Assembly: GCA_021798855.1 (NCBI GenBank) | Contig: JAJZBP010000107.1 | Span: 1-7,106, forward strand | DNA length: 7,106 nucleotides | Direction of reading: 5' to 3' | DNA from: Bacillota bacterium | Lineage (GTDB): Bacteria; Bacillota; Sulfobacillia; JAJZIM01; JAJZBP01 | In this document: piece by piece, positions 1 to 5,826 of the stretch | Position numbering within the stretch: the stretch's first letter is position 1 | Layout: the number at the start of each line of letters is the position of its first letter | Notes under the pieces: model-generated | The model's input: only the letters and a program-made list of their open reading frames with translations | Told to the model about the DNA's origin: nothing | Databases searched by the model: none | Program-made: the position numbers and the translations under genes

Positions 1-83
1 CGCCCCCGCTCCGGCCTCCGGCTCCCGCCCCCGCCCCGGCTCCCGCCCCCGCCCCCGCCCCTGCTCCGGTTCCCGCCCCGGCC
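1..83. repeat. C-rich low-complexity tract, six-base periodicity
   Basis: The first ~80 bases are almost entirely C and G with a recurring GCCCCC / GCTCCC unit. This is simple-sequence DNA, prone to slippage and hard to assemble. In one + frame (starting at base 3) it reads as an alternating Pro-Ala string; in the other two it gives Pro/Arg/Leu- or Pro/Arg/Ser/Gly-rich peptides. Whether it is coding cannot be decided from the window because the upstream side is cut off. Confidence 0.75.
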
Positions 84-155
84 CTTGGCCCCCGGTCCCG
101 GCCTTTTAACGACAATTTGCGAAGGAGGGGGGCGGGGAGTTGCCGCGGCTATTGA
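3..155 (+). CDS. possible 3' end of upstream gene with Pro-Ala repeat tail
   Basis: The frame beginning at base 3 is open to a TGA at 153-155. It starts with about ten Pro-Ala dipeptides, as seen in flexible linkers of real proteins, then passes into a short Arg-rich tail. It would overlap the next gene (TTG at 140) by 16 nt, which is compatible with translational coupling. A competing frame (from base 2) ends at TAA 107-109 and would leave a conventional gap holding the next gene's ribosome binding site. No domain is recognisable in either frame. In related genomes the gene ahead of dxr is often cdsA, but nothing here resembles CdsA. The feature is weak: the tract could also be non-coding. 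Confidence 0.25.
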   Translation, partial: PPLRPPAPAPAPAPAPAPAPAPVPAPALGPRSRPFNDNLRRRGAGSCRGY

Positions 156-1165
156 ACCTGACTCTCCTGGTGGGCGGGACGCTTTTGGCGCTTTACGTCA
201 TGGCTCTCCTCCTGCCCTACCTCCTGCCTTTCCTGCTGGGGGCCCTCCTGGCCGCCGCCATCGAACCGCTGGTGTCCCCGCTGCAGCGGATCGGCCTGCC
301 CAGGGGCTGGGCGGTCCTGGCCACCCTCTTTTTCATTCTCCTGGGAGCGGGGGGGCTGGGAGCGGTTTTGCTCGGTCAGTTGACCTTTCAGGTGCTCGGG
401 TTGATCGGGCAACTCCCGGCCTACTACCGGGATGCCATTCAACTCTCCGATCTCCTAACCACATTTTTGGGCCGCTTCCTGGCCCAACTTCCCCCTTCCG
501 CCCACAACATTTTGAATTCCCAGATGGGCACCCTCTACCAGGCGTCCCTCGGCCTCCTGAAAACCTTGCTGGGACTGCTTTTCGCCCTGCCCAAGCTGCT
601 CATCGACCTGGTGGTCGCCTTCGTCGCCGGCTTCTTCATGAGCCGGGACAAGGACAAAATCCTGGGCTACCTGGGCGGCTTCATCCCGGAGAAGCACGTG
701 GGGAAGGCCGGCCGCATCCGGGAGGAAGTGGCGCTTTCGCTGCTGGGTTTCCTGCGGGCCCAGTTGATCCTGGTGGTCATCACCGCCCTGGGAACCACCG
801 TCGGCCTTTACTTCCTGGGCGTGCCGTACCAGTTGCTGATCGGCCTTTTCGCCGGCCTGTTGGATTTCCTGCCCTACGTCGGTCCGTCCGCCCTCTTCCT
901 GCCCTGGATCGCCTACACGGCCCTCTTCGGCGGCTCCCTCTCCTTCACCATCGGCCTGGGCGCGGTTTGGCTGGGCGTGGGCATCCTGCGCCAACTGTTC
1001 GAGGCCAGGGTGGTGGCCGGCCAAATGGGCATCCATCCCCTGACCGCCCTGGTCGCCCTCTACGTCGGGGTGGAGGTCTTCGGGGCCTTCGGCTTTCTTT
1101 TGGGGCCGCTGATCGCGGTCGTGCTGATCGCCGTGATCAGGGCGGGCGGCGTCGCCTCGTCCTGA
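140..1165 (+). CDS. AI-2E family transporter, YtvI-like integral membrane protein
   Basis: A 341-residue polytopic membrane protein of the AI-2E/UPF0118 permease family. Seven or so hydrophobic segments are visible, near residues 5-40, 55-82, 138-165, 204-228, 230-260, 262-283 and 302-333, with a hydrophilic stretch at about 85-135. The family signature region is clear: DFLPYVGPS at 242-250, RQLFEARVVAGQMGIHPL at 284-301 and the Gly-rich GAFGFLLGPL at 315-324. The 284-301 motif resembles the Bacillota sporulation protein YtvI more than E. coli PerM or TqsA; this subgroup call is inference, and the transported substrate, if any, is unknown. The TTG start at 140 is the first possible start after the in-frame TAA at 107-109. 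It lies 11 nt after an AAGGAGG at 122-128. The gene ends 51 nt before dxr, so the two are probably co-transcribed. Confidence 0.85.
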   Translation: MPRLLNLTLLVGGTLLALYVMALLLPYLLPFLLGALLAAAIEPLVSPLQRIGLPRGWAVLATLFFILLGAGGLGAVLLGQLTFQVLGLIGQLPAYYRDAIQLSDLLTTFLGRFLAQLPPSAHNILNSQMGTLYQASLGLLKTLLGLLFALPKLLIDLVVAFVAGFFMSRDKDKILGYLGGFIPEKHVGKAGRIREEVALSLLGFLRAQLILVVITALGTTVGLYFLGVPYQLLIGLFAGLLDFLPYVGPSALFLPWIAYTALFGGSLSFTIGLGAVWLGVGILRQLFEARVVAGQMGIHPLTALVALYVGVEVFGAFGFLLGPLIAVVLIAVIRAGGVASS

Positions 1166-1216
1166 CTCCGCCGCCGGCGGCTTCCGGGCATAAGCTGCTC
1201 CACAAAGGAGGGATCC

Positions 1217-2380
1217 GTGTTGCCACGCACCGTGAGCATCCTCGGTTCCACCGGCTCCATCGGGCGCCAGGCCCTGGACGTGGTCAGGAGGCTTCCGGGC
1301 CGTTTTCGGGTGGCCGCCCTGGCCGCGGGAGGGGATTGGGTCGGTTTGGCCGCCCAGGTGCGCGAATTTACGCCGTCCCTGGCCGTGACCCGGGACCGTG
1401 AAACGGCCGCATTGCTCGCCGGCGCCGTGGGTGGATCGGTGCGGATCGCCTGGGGAGAGGATGGACTGCAGGAAGCGGCCACCGCCCATGCGGGCACCGT
1501 GCTGGTGGCCACCGCCGCCAACAGCGGCCTGAAGCCGACCCTGGCCGCGCTGGCCGCCGGGCAAAGGGTGGCCCTGGCCAACAAGGAGGCCCTGGTCAGC
1601 GCCGGGCACCTGGTCATGGAGGCCGCCAAGAACGGTCAGGGAATGGTGCTCCCCGTGGACAGCGAACACAGCGCCCTTTTCCAGTGCCTGGCGGGGGAGA
1701 GGTCGGAGGAAGTGCGCCGGCTGATCCTCACGGCCTCGGGCGGCCCTTTCCGGGGATGGAGCCGCGAGGAACTGGCCGCGGTCACGCCGGCCGCGGCCCT
1801 CAACCACCCCCGCTGGAGGATGGGGCCAAAGGTCACGGTTGATTCGGGTACCCTCCTGAACAAGGGGCTGGAGGTGATCGAAGCCAAACACCTCTTCGGG
1901 ATGGAGTTGGAGCGCATCCAGATCCTGATTCACCCCCAGTCCATCATCCACTCGTTGGTGGAATTCGTCGACGGAGGAATGAAGGCCCAATTGGGGCCGA
2001 CCGACATGCGCGGCCCCATCCAATACGCCCTCACCTACCCCGAGCGCCTGCCCGGGACGCATGCGCCGTTTTCCCTGGCGACGGCCGGCGCCCTCGACTT
2101 CGAGGACGTCAGGCCCGCGGACCATCCTTGCTTGCAACTGGCTTTGGAAGCTGGTAGAATGGGTGGAACGTTCCCGGCCGTCCTGTCGGCGGCCGACGAG
2201 GTGGCGGTGGACCTTTTCCTGGACGGTGAATTGCCCTTTACCGGCATCGCGGAGGTGATCGGCGGCTGCTTGGAGGAACACCTTTCCGCCGGACCATACC
2301 CATCCCTGGGTGAAGTGCTGGCGGCTCAGCGTTGGGCCGTGGAAAAGGCGCGGGAGTTGGGGAAACAGTTTCGGACATAG
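1217..2380 (+). CDS. dxr: 1-deoxy-D-xylulose 5-phosphate reductoisomerase
   Basis: Cytoplasmic enzyme of the MEP isoprenoid pathway: it rearranges and reduces 1-deoxy-D-xylulose 5-phosphate to 2-C-methyl-D-erythritol 4-phosphate with NADPH and a divalent metal. The 387-residue length is normal for the family. The Rossmann NADPH loop GSTGSIG is at 10-16 and the NKE signature at 122-124. Metal ligands correspond to Asp148, Glu150 (in PVDSEHS) and Glu219 (in NKGLE), matching E. coli D150, E152 and E231. The substrate-loop region HPRWRMGPKVTVDSGTLLNKG and the HPQSIIHS motif are intact, so the enzyme should be active. The usual VGAAG before the NKE segment reads AANSG here, a mild variation. The GTG start at 1217 follows AAAGGAGG (1204-1211) by 5 nt; TTG at 1220 is an equally possible start one codon later. 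It lies in the same frame as ispG, separated by a TAG stop and 51 nt. Confidence 0.97.
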   Translation: MLPRTVSILGSTGSIGRQALDVVRRLPGRFRVAALAAGGDWVGLAAQVREFTPSLAVTRDRETAALLAGAVGGSVRIAWGEDGLQEAATAHAGTVLVATAANSGLKPTLAALAAGQRVALANKEALVSAGHLVMEAAKNGQGMVLPVDSEHSALFQCLAGERSEEVRRLILTASGGPFRGWSREELAAVTPAAALNHPRWRMGPKVTVDSGTLLNKGLEVIEAKHLFGMELERIQILIHPQSIIHSLVEFVDGGMKAQLGPTDMRGPIQYALTYPERLPGTHAPFSLATAGALDFEDVRPADHPCLQLALEAGRMGGTFPAVLSAADEVAVDLFLDGELPFTGIAEVIGGCLEEHLSAGPYPSLGEVLAAQRWAVEKARELGKQFRT

Positions 2381-2431
2381 CTCCAGATCTGGTGGAGGCG
2401 GACGGAAGAATCTACGGAGGCGAACTTCTTT

Positions 2432-3511
2432 TTGGCCACCCATTGGATCGCACGTCGCCGGACGCGACCCGTGTCGGCCGGCGATTTAGCCATTGGGGGC
2501 GACGCCCCCGTCAGTGTCCAGACGATGACCAAGACCGATACCCGCGACGTGGCCAGGACCGTGCGCCAGATCCGGACCCTGCAGGCGGCGGGTGCCGCCC
2601 TGGTTCGCTTGGCGATCCCCGACGCCCAGGCGGCCGAGGCCTTTGCGCGCATCCGCCGGGCGGTCCAGGTTCCCTTGGCGGCCGACATCCACTTCGACTA
2701 CCGGCTGGCTCTTTTGGCTTTGGCCGCCGGCGCCGATAAGTTGCGCCTCAACCCGGGTAACATCGGCGGCCCGGACCGGGTGGCTCAGGTGGTTGCGGCG
2801 GCCAAAGCGCGGAGGGTTCCCATCAGGATCGGCGTCAACGCCGGTTCCCTGGAAAAAGAAATCCTGGCCAAATACGGCCGGCCCGGTCCGGAGGCCATGG
2901 TGGAAAGCGCCCTGCGGGCCATCCGGATACTCCAAGACAGCGCCTTTGACTCAATGGTGGTTTCCCTGAAAGCTTCGGAGGTGGGGACGACCGTGGCCGC
3001 CTACCGGATGTTGGCCGGCCAAACCGACATCCCCCTGCACTTGGGGATCACCGAAGCGGGCAGCCTCCAGCGTGGAACCATTCGCTCGGCGGTGGGTCTG
3101 GGTGCGCTCTTGGCCGAGGGGATCGGGGACACCCTGCGGGTTTCCCTGACCGCCCACCCCAAAGAGGAAGTGCGGGTTGGACAGGAGATTTTGGAAGCGT
3201 TGGATCTGGCCCGCAACCGCCCGGCCGTCATTTCCTGCCCGACCTGTGGACGGGTGCAGGCCGACATCTTCGGGATCGTGCGGGAAGTGGAAAAGAGGTC
3301 CGCCCGGTTGAAACGGCCCCTGCGCATCGCCGTCATGGGCTGCGAGGTCAACGGGCCGGGAGAAGCCAGAGAAGCGGATGTGGGCCTGGCGGCGGGCCGG
3401 GGCGGAGGGTTGATCTTCCGCCACGGGCGGGTGGTGGCCAAGGTCAGGCCGGAAGAAATGTTGGAAGCTTTATGGCGAGAGATCGAGCGTGAGGAGAAAA
3501 TTAATGGTTAA
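2432..3511 (+). CDS. ispG: 4-hydroxy-3-methylbut-2-en-1-yl diphosphate synthase (flavodoxin/ferredoxin)
   Basis: Penultimate MEP pathway enzyme (also called GcpE): it reductively opens 2-C-methyl-erythritol 2,4-cyclodiphosphate to HMBPP using electrons from ferredoxin or flavodoxin through a [4Fe-4S] cluster. The 359-residue protein has the compact bacterial two-domain form: an N-terminal TIM barrel (QTMTKTDT, IHFDYRLA, KLRLNPGNIG, RIGVNAGSLE, LHLGITEAG) and a C-terminal cluster domain. Cluster ligands are Cys269 and Cys272 in SCPTCGR, Cys304 in MGCEVNGPGE, and Glu311, all present. The TTG start at 2432 follows GGAGG (2416-2420) by 11 nt and gives the expected N-terminus; the frame is open back to the dxr stop, but no better start is seen. 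The 3' end overlaps proS by 8 nt, indicating translational coupling. In many Bacillota an rseP-type protease gene sits between dxr and ispG; it is absent here. Confidence 0.97.
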   Translation: MATHWIARRRTRPVSAGDLAIGGDAPVSVQTMTKTDTRDVARTVRQIRTLQAAGAALVRLAIPDAQAAEAFARIRRAVQVPLAADIHFDYRLALLALAAGADKLRLNPGNIGGPDRVAQVVAAAKARRVPIRIGVNAGSLEKEILAKYGRPGPEAMVESALRAIRILQDSAFDSMVVSLKASEVGTTVAAYRMLAGQTDIPLHLGITEAGSLQRGTIRSAVGLGALLAEGIGDTLRVSLTAHPKEEVRVGQEILEALDLARNRPAVISCPTCGRVQADIFGIVREVEKRSARLKRPLRIAVMGCEVNGPGEAREADVGLAAGRGGGLIFRHGRVVAKVRPEEMLEALWREIEREEKING

Positions 3512-4952
3512 AGCCGCGGACAAAGAATTCGTCAAAGAAATAACCCCCCAGGGAACAGATTTTTCCCAATGGTACGTCGACTGCATCACCAAGGCCGACT
3601 TGGCGGATTACGCTCCGGTCAAGGGTTGCATGGTGCTGAAACCATACGGTTACGGCTTATGGGAGCGGATCCAGGCCGGGCTGGACCGGCGTTTCAAGGA
3701 CACCGGGCACCAGAACGCCTACTTTCCCCTCTTCATCCCCGAGAGTTACCTGCAAAAAGAAACGGAACACGTGGAGGGGTTTTCCCCCGAGGTGGCCTGG
3801 GTGACCCACGGCGGCGGCGAGTTGTTGGCGGAGCGGCTGGCGGTCAGGCCGACTTCGGAAACCATCATCTGCGCCATGTACGCCCGTTGGATTCATTCCT
3901 ACCGGGATCTGCCGCTTTTGCTCAACCAATGGGGAAACGTGGTGCGCTGGGAAAAGACCACGCGTCCCTTCCTGCGCACCACCGAGTTCCTCTGGCAGGA
4001 GGGCCACACCGCCCACGCCACCGAGGAGGAGGCGGAAGCCGAGGCCAGGCGAATGTTGGAAGTTTACCGGGATTTCATCGAAAACGAGATGGCCATACCG
4101 GTGGTGGCCGGGGAAAAATCGCCCCGCGAGAAGTTCGCCGGCGCGGCCAGGACCTATTCCCTGGAAGCCCTGATGCGCGACGGACGGGCCCTCCAGGCCG
4201 GCACATCCCACAATTTGGGACAGCATTTTGCCAAAGTCTTCGGGATAAACTTCTTGGACCAGGAGGGACAACTGCAACACGTTTGGCAGACCTCCTGGGG
4301 TGTGTCCACCCGGCTGATCGGCGCTTTGATCATGGTTCACGGCGACGACCGGGGGCTCGTCTTTCCGCCCCGGATCGCCCCGACGCAGGTGGTGCTGGTG
4401 CCCATCCTGCCCCCGCGGGACCGCTCGGCCGTGTTGACCCGCGCCCGCCAACTGGAGGGATCCCTGAAGGAACTTTACCGGACGACCCTCGATGCCCGTG
4501 AGGAGTACACGCCCGGTTGGAAATTTAACGATTGGGAAATGAGGGGGGTGCCCCTGCGGGTCGAGCTTGGGCCCCGCGATTTGGCCAAGGGCGAGGTGGT
4601 CTTGGTTCGGCGGGACACGGGCGAAAAGGCCACCGTCTCCCAGGAGCGTTTGGCGGAGGCGGTGGGCGAGGCCCTCGGCTCCATCCAGGACGGGTTGTGG
4701 CAAAGGGCCTTGGCTTTCCGGGAGGAAAATACCGGGGTGGCCGCCACCAGGGAGGAACTGGCCGTCATCATGGAGGGACGGCGCGGGTTGGTGGCGGCCG
4801 GCTGGTGCGGGCGGGATGAGTGCGAGGAAGAGGTCAAGGAGAAGACGGGGGCAACCATCCGCAACCTGCCCTTTCAGCAGCGGGCGGTCACCGGCTGCCT
4901 CAACTGTGGTCGTCCGGCGGCCCACTTCGTCTATTTTGCCAGAGCCTATTGA
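3504..4952 (+). CDS. proS: Prolyl-tRNA synthetase, archaeal/eukaryotic-type (class IIa)
   Basis: Charges tRNA-Pro with proline using ATP in the cytoplasm. The 482-residue protein is the short archaeal/eukaryotic-type ProRS, also found in Thermus and some other bacteria, and not the ~570-residue bacterial type with an inserted editing domain. Motif 1 lies near residues 42-80, the proline-pocket RPTSE at 115-119, motif 2 (RWEKTTRPFLRTTEF) at 148-162, and motif 3 (GVSTRLIGALIMVHGDDRG) from 266. An anticodon-binding domain follows. The C-terminal zinc domain carries Cys435, Cys440, Cys465 and Cys468, and the chain ends in the Ala-Tyr typical of this type. No segment large enough for an INS editing domain separates motifs 2 and 3, so clearing of mischarged Ala-tRNA-Pro would need a separate factor. 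ATG at 3504 was chosen over upstream GTG 3489 because GAGGAG (3491-3496) lies 7 nt before it. It overlaps ispG by 8 nt. Confidence 0.96.
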   Translation: MVKAADKEFVKEITPQGTDFSQWYVDCITKADLADYAPVKGCMVLKPYGYGLWERIQAGLDRRFKDTGHQNAYFPLFIPESYLQKETEHVEGFSPEVAWVTHGGGELLAERLAVRPTSETIICAMYARWIHSYRDLPLLLNQWGNVVRWEKTTRPFLRTTEFLWQEGHTAHATEEEAEAEARRMLEVYRDFIENEMAIPVVAGEKSPREKFAGAARTYSLEALMRDGRALQAGTSHNLGQHFAKVFGINFLDQEGQLQHVWQTSWGVSTRLIGALIMVHGDDRGLVFPPRIAPTQVVLVPILPPRDRSAVLTRARQLEGSLKELYRTTLDAREEYTPGWKFNDWEMRGVPLRVELGPRDLAKGEVVLVRRDTGEKATVSQERLAEAVGEALGSIQDGLWQRALAFREENTGVAATREELAVIMEGRRGLVAAGWCGRDECEEEVKEKTGATIRNLPFQQRAVTGCLNCGRPAAHFVYFARAY

Positions 4953-4968
4953 TTTGAGGGAGGCGGAG

Positions 4969-5610
4969 GTGAGCAAACCGGTGGAATCGCGGGTGGCGGC
5001 GATTATCCCAGCCTACAACGAAGAAAAAACCGTCGGGCAGGTGGTCGAGGAACTGAAAAAGGTCACCCTGGTGGATCACGTGCTGGTGGTCAGCGACGGG
5101 TCCGAGGACGCCACCGCCGCGGTGGCGCGGGAGGCCGGAGCGGAAGTGATCGAGCTTTCCGGCAACCAGGGGAAAGGAGCGGCGATGATGGCCGGGCTGC
5201 AGGCCACCCAGGCCGAGGTGGTCCTTTTCCTTGACGCCGACCTGATCGGACTGAACGGCGAACACATCCGCAACCTCCTGGAGCCGGTTTTGGAAGACGG
5301 GACCGAGATGACCATCGGCGTTTTCGAGGGCGGCCGGCCGGTGACCGATCTGGCCCAGGCCGTGGCCCCCCACCTGTCCGGCCAGCGGGCTCTGCGTCGC
5401 CACCTTCTGGAGAAGATGGAGGATCTGGATGTGTCGCGCTTCGGTGTGGAGATCGCCCTGACCCGCTACCTGAAAAAATCGGGAACCCAGTATAAGGCGG
5501 TGGTCCTCAAGGACATGACCCACCGCACCAAAGAGGAGAAGCTTGGTCTGGCCAAAGGTTTTGCGGCCAGGATGAAGATGTATTGGGAGATCATCAAGTA
5601 TATCCCTTAG
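4969..5610 (+). CDS. Glycosyltransferase family 2 (GT-A fold) protein
   Basis: A soluble 213-residue protein that is essentially one GT-A nucleotide-sugar transferase domain. Visible motifs are IPAYNEE (13-19), SDGSEDAT (42-49), NQGKGAAMMAG (66-76) and the metal-binding DAD at 89-91 within FLDADLIGL, then SGQRALRR at 137-144, a region that often contacts the acceptor. This matches GT2 enzymes such as polyprenyl-phosphate sugar transferases and glucosyl-3-phosphoglycerate synthase-like proteins, but the donor and acceptor cannot be told from sequence. No membrane segment or signal peptide is seen; the C-terminus is basic and amphipathic (KGFAARMKMYWEIIKYI) and might touch membrane, which is inference. 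The GTG start at 4969 follows GAGGGAGG (4956-4963) by 5 nt and lies only 16 nt after proS, so it is the last gene of the operon. A role linked to the isoprenoid genes upstream, such as glycosylating a polyprenyl phosphate, is possible but unproven. Confidence 0.88.
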   Translation: MSKPVESRVAAIIPAYNEEKTVGQVVEELKKVTLVDHVLVVSDGSEDATAAVAREAGAEVIELSGNQGKGAAMMAGLQATQAEVVLFLDADLIGLNGEHIRNLLEPVLEDGTEMTIGVFEGGRPVTDLAQAVAPHLSGQRALRRHLLEKMEDLDVSRFGVEIALTRYLKKSGTQYKAVVLKDMTHRTKEEKLGLAKGFAARMKMYWEIIKYIP

Positions 5611-5627
5611 CGGTTTGAAGAAACCGC
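5610..5627 (+). other. Hairpin at the stop codon of the glycosyltransferase gene
   Basis: GCGGTTT (5610-5616) pairs perfectly with AAACCGC (5621-5627) across a GAAG loop. The first base of the stem is the last base of the TAG stop codon. No T-run follows, so it is not a classical terminator; it may protect the 3' end of the operon mRNA or assist the strong terminator about 40 nt downstream. Confidence 0.45.
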
Positions 5628-5663
5628 GTCATATCAAGGCTCCTTGGCAAGATGACATAATTG

Positions 5664-5712
5664 AAAACACCCGTTATTACGGTTAAAATGCCGTAATAAC
5701 GGGTGTTTTTTT
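5664..5712 (+). terminator. Strong Rho-independent terminator closing the operon
   Basis: AAAACACCCGTTATTACGG (5664-5682) is perfectly complementary to 5691-5709, giving a 19-bp stem around an 8-nt loop (5683-5690), and the stem runs into seven T residues (5706-5712). The upstream side begins with four A residues, so the structure would also work, more weakly, for transcripts arriving on the - strand. It lies 53 nt after the glycosyltransferase stop and ends 21 nt before the insertion sequence. Confidence 0.93.
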
Positions 5713-5733
5713 GTTGTTTGGTGCCGTAGAATT

Positions 5734-5744
5734 TAGGAGACCTG
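5734..5744. repeat. Left terminal inverted repeat of the IS (11 bp, perfect)
   Basis: TAGGAGACCTG, the exact reverse complement of 7091-7101. The outermost TA is self-complementary, so the true element end may instead be GGAGACCTG at 5736, with TA as a target duplication. Confidence 0.8.
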
Positions 5745-5754
5745 GGACTGAGTC

Positions 5755-5783
5755 TTGAATAAAAACCGCCCTTCTTCTATGGT
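5755..5783 (+). promoter_or_regulatory. Candidate transposase promoter (-35 TTGAAT, -10 TATGGT)
   Basis: TTGAAT (5755-5760) and TATGGT (5778-5783) each match 4 of 6 bases of the sigma-70/sigma-A consensus and are separated by exactly 17 nt. Transcription would begin near 5790, just past the left arm of the hairpin at 5765-5826. This is inferred from motif position only; matches of this quality also occur by chance. Confidence 0.4.
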
Positions 5784-5826
5784 AGGGATGTCAACAAAAC
5801 CCACAACCAGAAGAAGAAAGGACGGT
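5765..5826 (+). promoter_or_regulatory. Imperfect hairpin covering the transposase ribosome binding site
   Basis: ACCGCCCTTCTTCT (5765-5778) pairs with 5812-5826: 13 base pairs, one C-A mismatch (5769/5822), one bulged A (5817) and a 33-nt loop. The right arm contains AAAGGA (5817-5822), the only good ribosome binding site ahead of the ATG at 5827. RNA entering from outside would contain both arms and hide the site; RNA from the candidate internal promoter would lack the left arm. IS10 and IS50 are known to limit transposase expression in this way. Confidence 0.5.

Noticed and set aside
1170..1181. GCCGCCGGCGGC palindrome between the permease and dxr, considered as a terminator or operator
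   Set aside because: It gives only a 4-bp stem with a 4-base loop and has no T-run. Such palindromes are common in GC-rich DNA.
85..1401. Open frame of 438 codons on the + strand overlapping the permease and dxr
   Set aside because: Pro/Gly/Arg-rich with no domain; it crosses two real genes in another frame.
455..2443. Long open frame of 662 codons on the - strand
   Set aside because: It lies opposite the permease and dxr, both of which have clear family motifs and ribosome binding sites. Its product is a Gly/Gln/His/Arg-rich composition typical of antisense frames in GC-rich DNA.
3657..4976. Long open frame of 439 codons on the - strand
   Set aside because: It is antisense to proS, shows no recognisable domain and has the same low-complexity composition as other shadow frames.
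5635..5646. CAAGG-CT-CCTTG inverted pair
   Set aside because: A two-base loop is too small for a stable hairpin, and it is short enough to be chance.
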